64,000 nt of DNA, taken from contig NZ_CP019420.1 in NCBI RefSeq assembly GCF_001984215.1, forward strand, positions 1,550,001 to 1,614,000, read 5' to 3'. A program made the translations under genes and the position numbers. The first letter of the stretch is position 1. Each line of letters begins with the position of its first letter. The notes under the pieces were generated by a model. The model saw only the letters and a list, made by a program, of their open reading frames with translations, searched no databases and was not told the DNA's origin. Source of the stretch: Mycobacterium sp. MS1601 (lineage in GTDB: Bacteria > Actinomycetota > Actinomycetes > Mycobacteriales > Mycobacteriaceae). Shown one piece after another: positions 31,192-38,172 of the stretch.

Positions 31192-31209
31192 CCCAACCGC
31201 TTGGTTGGG
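31192..31209. promoter_or_regulatory. Palindrome upstream of fadA (candidate operator)
   Basis: CCCAACC-GCTT-GGTTGGG, 7-base perfect arms, located 74 bases before the fadA start and between fadA and the end of the cobalt transporter operon. It could be a binding site for an acyl-CoA-responsive TetR regulator, or part of a terminator of the upstream operon; there is no T-run. Confidence 0.5.
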
Positions 31210-31230
31210 AGCCTGTTCTCGCCCTGGTGG

Positions 31231-32019
31231 TCAGGTGGGCACCACCTGCCTGCGAGCACCTTCCACCACTCGCGACACGAGTGCCCCGAACACCAGCGCG
31301 ATCGCCACCCACATCACCAGCTGGGTGCCGAAGGAGTACAGCCGGAATTCGTAGAGGTCGTCGGCCGGGAAGCCGCCGAACACGATCACCCCGGCGTCGT
31401 CGACGATGGGTCCCGGCGTCTCGTCGATGGTCGGCAGCACCAACATCAGCACCGCGACCGCCCCCACGTAGGCGCCTCCGGCCGACAGCGCGGCATTCCA
31501 GGCGCCCAGTTTGGTGGTCAGCCGGCGACCCAGGTGCACGGCCGCCACCAGAATCACCACCGACAGCACCACCATCAGCACATACAACAGCGTGCGCTGT
31601 TGAAGGGTGCCGTCCAGACTGACCGCAGGCGGGTTCGGTGGGTACTTCAGCGCGGGCACCACCCACACCGACAGCAACATCCCAGCGGCCAGCACACCCG
31701 ACAGTGCCCGCGCCGAGATGTCACCGATATGTCCGTAGGTCACGCAGAAGACGACGGCCAACAGCGCGCCCATCGCCGCCGAGAACGCCAGGACACCGAA
31801 GCCCATCCCGATGTTGGCCTGGACGGCGCGGGTGAACAGTTCGACGCCCTCGCCGTGGGAGTGGCCGCCGTGGCTGGCCTCGTGGGCCGCGCTGACGCCC
31901 TCTTCGTATCCGATGGCCCGCTCGATCACCGGTTCCAGGAAAATCCGCGCGAACACGAATGCCGATACCGCGCCTGCGACGCCGGCCAACACGCCGCGCC
32001 CGATGATGTGCTTTTCCAT
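31231..32019 (-). CDS. cbtA: Cobalt transporter subunit CbtA
   Basis: 262 residues from ATG 32019. Membrane protein with several helices and a metal-binding His cluster in the first outer loop (HEASHGGHSHGEG). The family is a predicted cobalt permease that pairs with CbtB. Here it is the last gene of the nitrile hydratase operon, eleven bases after cbtB, so it probably supplies Co to the enzyme rather than to cobalamin. Confidence 0.9.
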   Translation of the reverse strand: MEKHIIGRGVLAGVAGAVSAFVFARIFLEPVIERAIGYEEGVSAAHEASHGGHSHGEGVELFTRAVQANIGMGFGVLAFSAAMGALLAVVFCVTYGHIGDISARALSGVLAAGMLLSVWVVPALKYPPNPPAVSLDGTLQQRTLLYVLMVVLSVVILVAAVHLGRRLTTKLGAWNAALSAGGAYVGAVAVLMLVLPTIDETPGPIVDDAGVIVFGGFPADDLYEFRLYSFGTQLVMWVAIALVFGALVSRVVEGARRQVVPT

Positions 32020-32029
32020 GGTCGGCGAC

Positions 32030-32236
32030 TCAGTGGCAGGGGAAGCCGAGGAGGTGACGGGCATCGTGGGTGAACTCGTGCACGTAGGTGTTGTTGCCGA
32101 ACACCGAGGTTGCGCCCTGGTCCATCCCGACGAAGTAGAGCGCCAGCAGCGCGAAGAAGGCGGTGAGGGACAGCCAGGCCACTGCCTTGGCTGCGGAAAG
32201 ATCCAGCGCTGTCGAGCGCTTCTGTGTGGTGTCCAT
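32030..32236 (-). CDS. cbtB: Cobalt transporter subunit CbtB
   Basis: 68-residue protein with one membrane helix (residues about 19-38) and the CbtB C-terminal metal motif VHEFTHDARHLLGFPCH (His/Cys ligands). It sits between the DUF1097 gene and cbtA on the minus strand. No cobalamin riboswitch is visible in the 22-base gap before it, so expression probably follows the upstream operon. Confidence 0.92.
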   Translation of the reverse strand: MDTTQKRSTALDLSAAKAVAWLSLTAFFALLALYFVGMDQGATSVFGNNTYVHEFTHDARHLLGFPCH

Positions 32237-32258
32237 GATGTGCCTTTCTCAGATGTGA

Positions 32259-32768
32259 TTACGTGGGGACGACGGCGCGGTCAGGCCGGCTCAGTGCGCC
32301 GGCCAGTTGCTCGGCGACATAGCCGAAAGCGGTGCCCAGCACCATGGCCATCAGCGCGATGGCGGCAGGGTGCGAGATGGACGGTGCGTCGGCGATCGAG
32401 CGGCCGGTCACGCCGATGATGCCGACAGTCGAGGCGAAGCCGAAAAAGGAAGCGGGAGTGAAGGAGAACAGGTCGAACCGACCGATGGCCACCAACACGC
32501 CCGCTCCGAAGACTATGCACAGGGCAGTCGCCCACGGGCCGCCGCCGAGTGCATGCGCCACCAACAGGGTGGCGGTGGCGCTGACGATGCCCACCACTGC
32601 CATGGGCAGTGATCGGCGCATCCCGGCGATGCCGCCGCCTGCGGCGACAAACGATGCCCAGGCGATGAACAAGGCCCAGATGGGCACAGTCACCAGATAA
32701 ACGGTGACCAGAAAGGAAGCAGCCCCCAGGACACCGATCACCAGGGTCGCCGCCAGACGTTCGTTCAT
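32259..32768 (-). CDS. DUF1097 family membrane protein in the nitrile hydratase operon
   Basis: 169 residues with five or six hydrophobic helices (LAATLVIGVLGAASFLVTVYL first). It matches the DUF1097/YcdZ-type inner-membrane family. ATG 32768 overlaps the stop of the accessory gene by 4 bases. By position it could transport the nitrile, amide, acid or ammonium, or assist cobalt uptake (inference); the family has no established function. Confidence 0.75.
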   Translation of the reverse strand: MNERLAATLVIGVLGAASFLVTVYLVTVPIWALFIAWASFVAAGGGIAGMRRSLPMAVVGIVSATATLLVAHALGGGPWATALCIVFGAGVLVAIGRFDLFSFTPASFFGFASTVGIIGVTGRSIADAPSISHPAAIALMAMVLGTAFGYVAEQLAGALSRPDRAVVPT

Positions 32769-33247
32769 CGGTGAGTCCTCGAGTTGGCAACCGGCTGTCC
32801 TGCGTACACCGCGATGGGTTTGATCCGGTCCCGGATCTCGGCCAGCGGGGTCATCGGATGGTCATGATCGTGATCATGTGCCGGAGTCGGGCAATCACGT
32901 TGCACCCGATGATGATTGGTCAGTTCGATGGGCTGCCCGTGTGGGGTACCCAGGTAGGCAAGGCGCCACTGCTCGTGCCGCTCGTCCACCATCTCGTCCG
33001 AGACCCCGGCGTGCCGGTCGATCATCCGGTTCACGGTGGTCAGCCACTGCCGATAGTAGGACTCGGTGACCGTCTCGTGCTCGCGTCGCGGCGATCCGTT
33101 GATCTCGGCGGAGAACTCGTCCACCCACTCGGTCCAGGTGAACATCTTCTGCCGGGTGAGCGCCACGACCAGCGCGAAAGCCTCTACCTGCCAAGGCTCT
33201 TCGAAGGCAACTTCCGGATCTTCGCCCGCGGACAGCAGCGCGTTCAC
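32765..33247 (-). CDS. Nitrile hydratase accessory/activator protein (NhlE/P14K type) with His-rich tail
   Basis: 160 residues from GTG 33247, whose GTG overlaps the preceding stop; the frame is open further upstream inside the beta gene. FEEPWQVEAFALVVALTRQKMFTWTEWVDEFSAEI is the typical opening of nitrile hydratase activators, which resemble the beta-subunit N-terminus and deliver cobalt or swap subunits. Residues about 125-135 are AHDHDHDHP, a His/Asp run that could bind Co2+. It overlaps the DUF1097 gene by 4 bases. Confidence 0.87.
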   Translation of the reverse strand: MNALLSAGEDPEVAFEEPWQVEAFALVVALTRQKMFTWTEWVDEFSAEINGSPRREHETVTESYYRQWLTTVNRMIDRHAGVSDEMVDERHEQWRLAYLGTPHGQPIELTNHHRVQRDCPTPAHDHDHDHPMTPLAEIRDRIKPIAVYAGQPVANSRTHR

Positions 33248-33603
33248 AAGGCCCGTGCCGGATCGAGGTAGCTGTCCCACAGATCGATGTAGATCCACGA
33301 GTTGGGGGTGCCGCGGTCGCCGAACAACTCAGCGCTGCTGAACTTGATGCTGTAGAGGTGCTCGGGGTTCTCCCCGCGGCCATGGGCCATGGTGTCGGGG
33401 TAGACGAAGAACCCGTGATGACGGTCGACGACGCCGACGTGGCATTTGGCGTAACCCGGCAACCGGGTGTGACCGATCGGATTGTGGTTGCGCACCACAA
33501 CGGTGTCGCCTTCGGCGAAGCGTGGCTCGACCGTGACAGGCCGAGTGAAGTCACCGGGAGTGCGGATTGCGCCGAGAACCTCGGCGGGAGCGAGCTTCTG
33601 CAT
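33244..33603 (-). CDS. Nitrile hydratase beta subunit, C-terminal half (SH3-like), separate gene
   Basis: 119 residues matching the C-terminal barrel of nitrile hydratase beta: PRFAEGDTVVVRN, GHTRLPGYAKCHVGVVDRHHG, and FSSAELFGDRGTPNSWIYIDLWDSYL. ATG 33603 starts one base after the stop of the N-terminal-half gene. Three-subunit nitrile hydratase relatives such as thiocyanate hydrolase and toyocamycin nitrile hydratase are split in the same place (established). Its end overlaps the activator start by 4 bases. Confidence 0.87.
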   Translation of the reverse strand: MQKLAPAEVLGAIRTPGDFTRPVTVEPRFAEGDTVVVRNHNPIGHTRLPGYAKCHVGVVDRHHGFFVYPDTMAHGRGENPEHLYSIKFSSAELFGDRGTPNSWIYIDLWDSYLDPARAL

Positions 33604-33604
33604 G

Positions 33605-33931
33605 TCAGGCCTGCTTCTCTTTCTCTTCCGGGGCCGAGAGTTCCGCGATGCGGGCGTCCAGTTCTTCCTTGGTGAACAGGCCGTTGCCGTAGCCCAGGTT
33701 CTCGGCCGCGCGCAGCCAGTGCACGTAGTACGGGGTGGTGAGATACTCTGCCGGATCCATGATCTCGATGGAGTGCCGGAACTCGTCGAGTGGGCACAGG
33801 CCGGCGGCGAAGTACAGGCCGATCACGGAGAAGACGTCCTTCTCCCAGTCACCGTGGAACACCACCTCGTCCTCCTCGGTCTTGACGGCCCCCATCCCGT
33901 CTTTGCCGCCAACGTCGTGAATTCCGTTCAT
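33605..33931 (-). CDS. Nitrile hydratase beta subunit, N-terminal half, separate gene
   Basis: 108 residues matching the helical beta-subunit N-terminus: MNGIHDVGGKDGMGAV, then FSVIGLYFAAGLCPLDEFRHSIEIMDPAEYLTTPYYVHWL. It ends with a charged tail (ELSAPEEKEKQA) and its own TGA, and the C-terminal half begins immediately afterwards with its own ATG, so the split is genuine and not a frameshift in one long gene. Its ATG overlaps the alpha-subunit stop by 4 bases. Confidence 0.88.
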   Translation of the reverse strand: MNGIHDVGGKDGMGAVKTEEDEVVFHGDWEKDVFSVIGLYFAAGLCPLDEFRHSIEIMDPAEYLTTPYYVHWLRAAENLGYGNGLFTKEELDARIAELSAPEEKEKQA

Positions 33932-34554
33932 GCCGCCGCCCCCTGGGGTGTCGATGCCAGTTTTGTACCGATCATGGCGTCGCGGCTCACCAGGTCGGCG
34001 AGTTCCTCGACGGTCAATCCCTCTGTGCCGGAGGGGCGTTGCGGAATGACGATATAGCGGATCTCAGCAGTGCTGTCCCACACCCTGATCTCGATGTCGT
34101 CGGCAAGCGTGGTCCCGAACTCTGCGAGCACCGCCCGCGGTTCGAAGACCACCCGCGCCCGGTACTGCGGCGCCTTGTACCAGGCCGGAGGCAGACCCAG
34201 CACGGCCCACGGGTAGCAGGAGCACAGGGTGCACACCACGACGTTGTGCACGTCGTCGGTGTTCTCGACGAAGATGACGTGTGCCCCTTCGAAACCCGTC
34301 ATGCCCAGCTCGGCCAAGGTGGCGGTGCCGTCGGCCAGCAGCTTGGCTTTGAAATCCGGTTCCGTCCAAGCCCTCGCGATCACCGCGGCACCGTCTTTGG
34401 GGCCGATCCGATTCTCGTAGATGTCGACCACTTCGTTGAACGAGTCGGGGTCGATGATGCCCTTTTCCACCAGCAACGACTGGACCGCCTTGATCCGCAG
34501 TTGGGCGTACGGCGGCGGCGCGGTGTAGCCGTCGCTGCGTGTGATTTCTTCCAT
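33928..34554 (-). CDS. Cobalt-type nitrile hydratase alpha subunit
   Basis: 208-residue metal-binding subunit that hydrates nitriles to amides. The metal motif is V107-C-T-L-C-S-C113; Thr at the third position marks the cobalt class (iron enzymes have Ser). C111 and C113 would become the sulfinic and sulfenic acids. The following YPWAVLGLPPAWYKAPQYR is family typical. It is followed by two half-beta genes, so the active enzyme is probably an alpha/beta-N/beta-C complex. A thiocyanate-hydrolase-like activity cannot be excluded. Confidence 0.92.
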   Translation of the reverse strand: MEEITRSDGYTAPPPYAQLRIKAVQSLLVEKGIIDPDSFNEVVDIYENRIGPKDGAAVIARAWTEPDFKAKLLADGTATLAELGMTGFEGAHVIFVENTDDVHNVVVCTLCSCYPWAVLGLPPAWYKAPQYRARVVFEPRAVLAEFGTTLADDIEIRVWDSTAEIRYIVIPQRPSGTEGLTVEELADLVSRDAMIGTKLASTPQGAAA

Positions 34555-34581
34555 GGGTGTGTGACCCCTTTCTGGTTGGGT

Positions 34582-36351
34582 TTATCCGGGCACGACGGAC
34601 AGCGCCGGCGCGGGTACGGCGTCGGCGGTCGACAAGCTGCCGTAGTGGTGCGGCAGTCGCATACTCACCAGGTCCTTGCGGCGTACCACGTTGGCCGGGT
34701 ACGGTCCGGGACCGTCGCTGGTGTTGATGGGTGTGGCCACCACCTCGGCGGTGGAACCGGCCACCCGCTCCCGACGTGGGAACTCGAAGGTATCCGGGCC
34801 GAATACCCCACTGCGGCCACCGAATTCGGGTGGGTTGGCATAAGCCAGGTACACGTTGTTCTCCCCGGCCCGCACCCGCATGTGATGCCAGTGCAGCGGG
34901 CTGGCGGCGCGTGGGATCGGGTAGTTCAAGGGCACCCTGGTCCCGGGGTGGCCGTGATGCAGCTTCGCCGCGATGCGCGCGGGTACGGCGATCACGTCGC
35001 AGCCGCGCAGCGCCGCCACCCGGCCGGACTCCGGACGCAGCACGTCGTCACCGTGCAACAGCGCCACCCGACCCACCCGGATATCGGAGTGCGTCCAGGA
35101 ATCGCCTGCCGTGAAGTACATCTCGTCGACCTCGTTGAGGTGCACCTTGCGGTGCACGGCCACGATTCCCTCGGGTCCGAGCAGCACCACACTGTTGTAG
35201 GGCGATGTCCCGGGTTCACCGCGTTCGGCCACACCCACCACCAGGTAGCTGCCACACCCGGCGGCGGCATCCAGCAGCGGCAGCAGAAGCCCTTCGCCGT
35301 CAACACTTTCCGCGTAGTCGGCAGCGGCGCTGGGTGGACCCGAGACGCTGAGTTCGGGGAACACCACCAGATCCGCTCCTGCACCGACCGCCTCGAGAAA
35401 GGCGTCTCTGATGGCCGCGACGTTGGCCGCCGGGTCGGTGGTGGGGTCCTGTTGGACCACGGCCAGCACCGACTCGCGGCCGGGCGGAATCGGGTCGTTG
35501 CCGTAGAGGGTGAAGAAGTCCCGCGGATTCCACAGGAAGGTGTTGGTCTGCAGCTCCCGGTACAGCTCGGGGCGACGACCCGCCAGTCCGGAGTCCCGAC
35601 CCGCCTTCGCGGCACGCACGGCAGCCAAATCGATTTCGGCGCTCACGATCTCGTCGCCGCTGTCACATACGGCCAGGATCTCGGAATCCGGTGCGATGAT
35701 GCAGGATCCGCCGCTGAACTGGACGCCGCGCTCCAAACCCCAACGGTTGCTTTCCATCAGGTAGCAGGAGTTCTCGTAGGCGCGGCTGATCCAGTACGGC
35801 GCGGGTGTACGTTCGGCGAGCCAGTTGCTGATGTGGCAGATCACGTCCGCACCGTCGAGGGCGACCACCCGCGCGGTTTCCACGAAGTGGATGTCCATGC
35901 AGATCAGCACAGCGATGCGGCCCAGCGCGGTGTCGAACACCTGGTGCCCGAGGTTGCCCGGCGCAGCCCACTTGGGTTCAGCGATGTAGCCGTGGGTCTT
36001 TCGGTGCGTGCCGATGATGCCCCGGGGGCCGATGAGCACCGCGGAGTTGTACAGCAGCCCGGTGTCGAGATCACGTTCCGGCATCCCGATCACCAGGTGG
36101 CAGTCCAGGCGCGCGGCCAGTTCGGCGAACACATCGGTGGCCGGTCCGGGAACCGGCTCGGCCATGGTCTCGGCTTCGGTGATGTCGAAGAAGCAGTACC
36201 CGGAGATACCCATTTCCGGGGTGGTGATCAGCTTGGCGCCGCCGGCTGCGGCTTGCGTCACGAGTTCGGCCAGTCGGGCGATGTTGCCCTGCTTGTCGAA
36301 CAGCACGGGTTCGAACTGGACCGCCGAAGCCAGGTAGGTCGTTTCCGACAC
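34582..36351 (-). CDS. Two-domain nitrilase-superfamily (carbon-nitrogen hydrolase) protein, second active site degenerate
   Basis: 589 residues from GTG 36351 with a GAAGGGA ribosome site. Domain 1 (about 1-260) has the complete Glu-Lys-Cys triad: E46 (TTPEMGISG), K118 (GTHRKTHGY) and C151 (VLICMDIHF). Domain 2 (about 290-560) keeps E333 (FPELSVSG) and K402 (VHRKVHLNEVDE), but the Cys position is H433 (ALLHGDD), so it is probably inactive or structural. First gene of the nitrile hydratase operon, 27 bases before alpha. It could hydrolyse the nitrile or the amide product; which is not decidable here. Confidence 0.87.
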   Translation of the reverse strand: MSETTYLASAVQFEPVLFDKQGNIARLAELVTQAAAGGAKLITTPEMGISGYCFFDITEAETMAEPVPGPATDVFAELAARLDCHLVIGMPERDLDTGLLYNSAVLIGPRGIIGTHRKTHGYIAEPKWAAPGNLGHQVFDTALGRIAVLICMDIHFVETARVVALDGADVICHISNWLAERTPAPYWISRAYENSCYLMESNRWGLERGVQFSGGSCIIAPDSEILAVCDSGDEIVSAEIDLAAVRAAKAGRDSGLAGRRPELYRELQTNTFLWNPRDFFTLYGNDPIPPGRESVLAVVQQDPTTDPAANVAAIRDAFLEAVGAGADLVVFPELSVSGPPSAAADYAESVDGEGLLLPLLDAAAGCGSYLVVGVAERGEPGTSPYNSVVLLGPEGIVAVHRKVHLNEVDEMYFTAGDSWTHSDIRVGRVALLHGDDVLRPESGRVAALRGCDVIAVPARIAAKLHHGHPGTRVPLNYPIPRAASPLHWHHMRVRAGENNVYLAYANPPEFGGRSGVFGPDTFEFPRRERVAGSTAEVVATPINTSDGPGPYPANVVRRKDLVSMRLPHHYGSLSTADAVPAPALSVVPG

Positions 36352-36442
36352 GGTGTTCCCTTCGTCGTCGCTGCCACCGCACGGGTCGGTGACGGCTTGA
36401 ACGCTAGAAACGTTGTGTGTCGATGAGTCGCAACTCAGGTTT

Positions 36443-36459
36443 CGTCAATGTTAATGACG
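36443..36459. promoter_or_regulatory. Candidate operator ahead of the nitrilase/nitrile hydratase operon
   Basis: CGTCA-ATGTTAA-TGACG has perfect 5-base arms, and its minus-strand half TTGACG could serve as a -35. It lies in the 113-base gap between the MarR gene and the nitrilase start. Plausible site for the adjacent MarR regulator; weak evidence. Confidence 0.4.
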
Positions 36460-36464
36460 TTTGG

Positions 36465-36965
36465 TTATGTTTCCTTTGTGTTACCTGTAGCGGCTTGAGC
36501 TGCTCTGTTGCTGATCCAGAAAACATTTTCTTCAGAAACTGATTCGGCCGATCCGAGGACATCCAGCGCATTGGCGACGGCCGTCTGCAGCGTGGAAAGG
36601 GCATCGGAGACCTCGGTGTCGAGGTGGGTGTCGGCGCGGTCGAGGACGTCGGCGCAAGCACGGTGCACGGCGGCCCCGCGGCTGGTCAGGTGGATGTTGA
36701 TGCGGCGCCGGTCCGCCGGATCGATGCGACGGTAGAGCAGGTTGTTGGTGACCATCCGGTCCACCAGCTTCGAGAGCACCGACGGCGCCAGGCCGGCGTC
36801 CTTGCCGATCTTCGACATCACCGCAGGCCCGCCGGAGGCCACGTGGTCCAGGACACGCCACTCGTCGAGCGAACACCCCTGGACGGCAAGCAGAGCTTCC
36901 ACGCGGCCTCGTAGCATGCGGACCAGGGCATCGGCCTGTAGTGCCACCTGCGATGCCGTTCCCAT
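36465..36965 (-). CDS. MarR-family regulator of the nitrile hydratase region (NhhD-like)
   Basis: 166 residues with a winged helix: DEWRVLDHVASGGPAVMSKIGKDAGLAPSVLSKLVDRMVTNNLLYRRIDPADRRRINIHL. It lies between the nitrilase operon, same strand, and a divergent AmiC-like sensor. In Rhodococcus rhodochrous J1 a MarR-type protein (NhhD) and an AmiC-type protein (NhhC) together control the high-molecular-mass nitrile hydratase (established), so the same role is likely here. Confidence 0.85.
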   Translation of the reverse strand: MGTASQVALQADALVRMLRGRVEALLAVQGCSLDEWRVLDHVASGGPAVMSKIGKDAGLAPSVLSKLVDRMVTNNLLYRRIDPADRRRINIHLTSRGAAVHRACADVLDRADTHLDTEVSDALSTLQTAVANALDVLGSAESVSEENVFWISNRAAQAATGNTKET

Positions 36966-37009
36966 TGCCGGGTCCCTCCGATCGGTCTACCGTGGGCGCC
37001 AATGGCACA

Positions 37010-37022
37010 CCACCGTCGGTGG
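37010..37022. promoter_or_regulatory. Short palindrome in the MarR / AmiC-like divergent promoter
   Basis: CCACCGTCGGTGG, 6-base arms about one base, in the 124-base gap between the divergent regulator genes. Possible operator; could equally be chance in GC-rich DNA. Confidence 0.3.
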
Positions 37023-37089
37023 CGACCTTAGTCGCCCGAATCGGATCGGGCCTGACGAAAACCCGTGCCGCTAGTCGAAAGTCACCACG

Positions 37090-38172
37090 ATGCTCACATC
37101 ACACCACGACGACGTCTTCAGCGTCGCGGTGGTGAACCCGCTGCAAGGTCCACTCGGCATCATCGGGCCGCCTGCACAATTGTGCACACAGCTGGCGGCC
37201 GAGGAGATCAATGCCGCAGGCGGCATCCTGGGTCGCGAGCTCCGGTTGGTGACGGTCGACGGGGGCCTGCCGCCCGCGGTCATCGCAGCCCGGCTCGATG
37301 CGTTGGTGTCCACCCGCCAAGTGCATTCGGTGATCGGCACACACACCTCCGCGGTGCGCAGGGCGGTGGCGCCGAGGTTGGCGGGGCGGGTGCCCTACAT
37401 CTACACGTCGTTGTACGAAGGCGGCGAACGTGATCCCGGGGTGTTCGTCACCGGTGAGACTCCGGACACCCAGTTGCTTCCGGCGCTGACGGTGTTGGAA
37501 CAGGAGTTCCGGGTCCAGGACTGGTTTGTGGTGGGCAACGACTACATCTGGCCGCGGTCCACCGCCCGCCAGATCGGCGCCCACCTCGCGGCAGACAATC
37601 GAGCATTGCGCGGAGCTGCGTATGTTCCGTTGGGGTGCAACGATTTTGCCGCCGTACTGGACCGTGTGGAGCGCTCGGATGCCACGGGAGTGGTGGTACT
37701 GCTGGTGGGGCAGGACGCGGTGGACTTCCACCGCCAGTTCGCCGATCGCGGCCTACACCACCAGATGGTGCGCCTGAGTCCGTTGATGGACGAGAACATG
37801 CTGCTGGCGGCGGGCGCCGCGGCCGCAGAACAGCTCTACGTGAGTGCGGCGTACTTCTCGGCGCTGCCCACTCAGGGCAGCCTGGACTTCACCGCACGGT
37901 ATTCACAACGCTTCGGGCCCGACGCCCCGATGGTCGGGACCATGGCCGAATCCTGTTACGAAGGTCTGCACCTGCTGGCTGCGCTTACCGAATCCGCTGG
38001 CAGCGCTGCCGTCTCAGAGCTGTGTCTGGTGGCCGACGACGTCGAGTTCGAAGGCCCCCGTGGTGCGCAGCGCCTCACTGCGCACCACACCTCGCAGCAG
38101 AACTATCTGGCCAAAGCGGCCGGACTCGACTTCGATGTGCTGGCCTCACTGAGTTCGGCCAAAGTCGGGTAG
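37090..38172 (+). CDS. Cytoplasmic amide/ligand sensor of the periplasmic-binding-protein fold (AmiC/NhhC-like)
   Basis: 360 residues of the leucine/amide-binding (type I periplasmic binding) family: FSVAVVNPLQGPLGIIG, LAAEEINAAGGILGREL, and GNDYIWPRSTARQIGAHL. No signal peptide or lipobox is present, so it should be cytoplasmic like Pseudomonas AmiC and Rhodococcus NhhC rather than a transporter component. It is divergent from the MarR gene and next to the nitrile hydratase operon, and is likely to sense amides or nitriles. Its last 70 bases overlap the converging alkene reductase gene. Confidence 0.83.
   Translation: MLTSHHDDVFSVAVVNPLQGPLGIIGPPAQLCTQLAAEEINAAGGILGRELRLVTVDGGLPPAVIAARLDALVSTRQVHSVIGTHTSAVRRAVAPRLAGRVPYIYTSLYEGGERDPGVFVTGETPDTQLLPALTVLEQEFRVQDWFVVGNDYIWPRSTARQIGAHLAADNRALRGAAYVPLGCNDFAAVLDRVERSDATGVVVLLVGQDAVDFHRQFADRGLHHQMVRLSPLMDENMLLAAGAAAAEQLYVSAAYFSALPTQGSLDFTARYSQRFGPDAPMVGTMAESCYEGLHLLAALTESAGSAAVSELCLVADDVEFEGPRGAQRLTAHHTSQQNYLAKAAGLDFDVLASLSSAKVG

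Noticed and set aside
31232..31248. CAGGTGG-GCA-CCACCTG as a terminator of cbtA
   Set aside because: It lies inside the coding end of cbtA and has no T-run; kept out as a terminator.
31119..32236. Cobalamin riboswitch ahead of cbtB/cbtA
   Set aside because: The gaps before cbtB (22 bases) and cbtA (10 bases) are too short for the element.
34039..36426. 795-codon plus-strand frame opposite the nitrilase and nitrile hydratase genes
   Set aside because: Antisense to genes with complete catalytic motifs.
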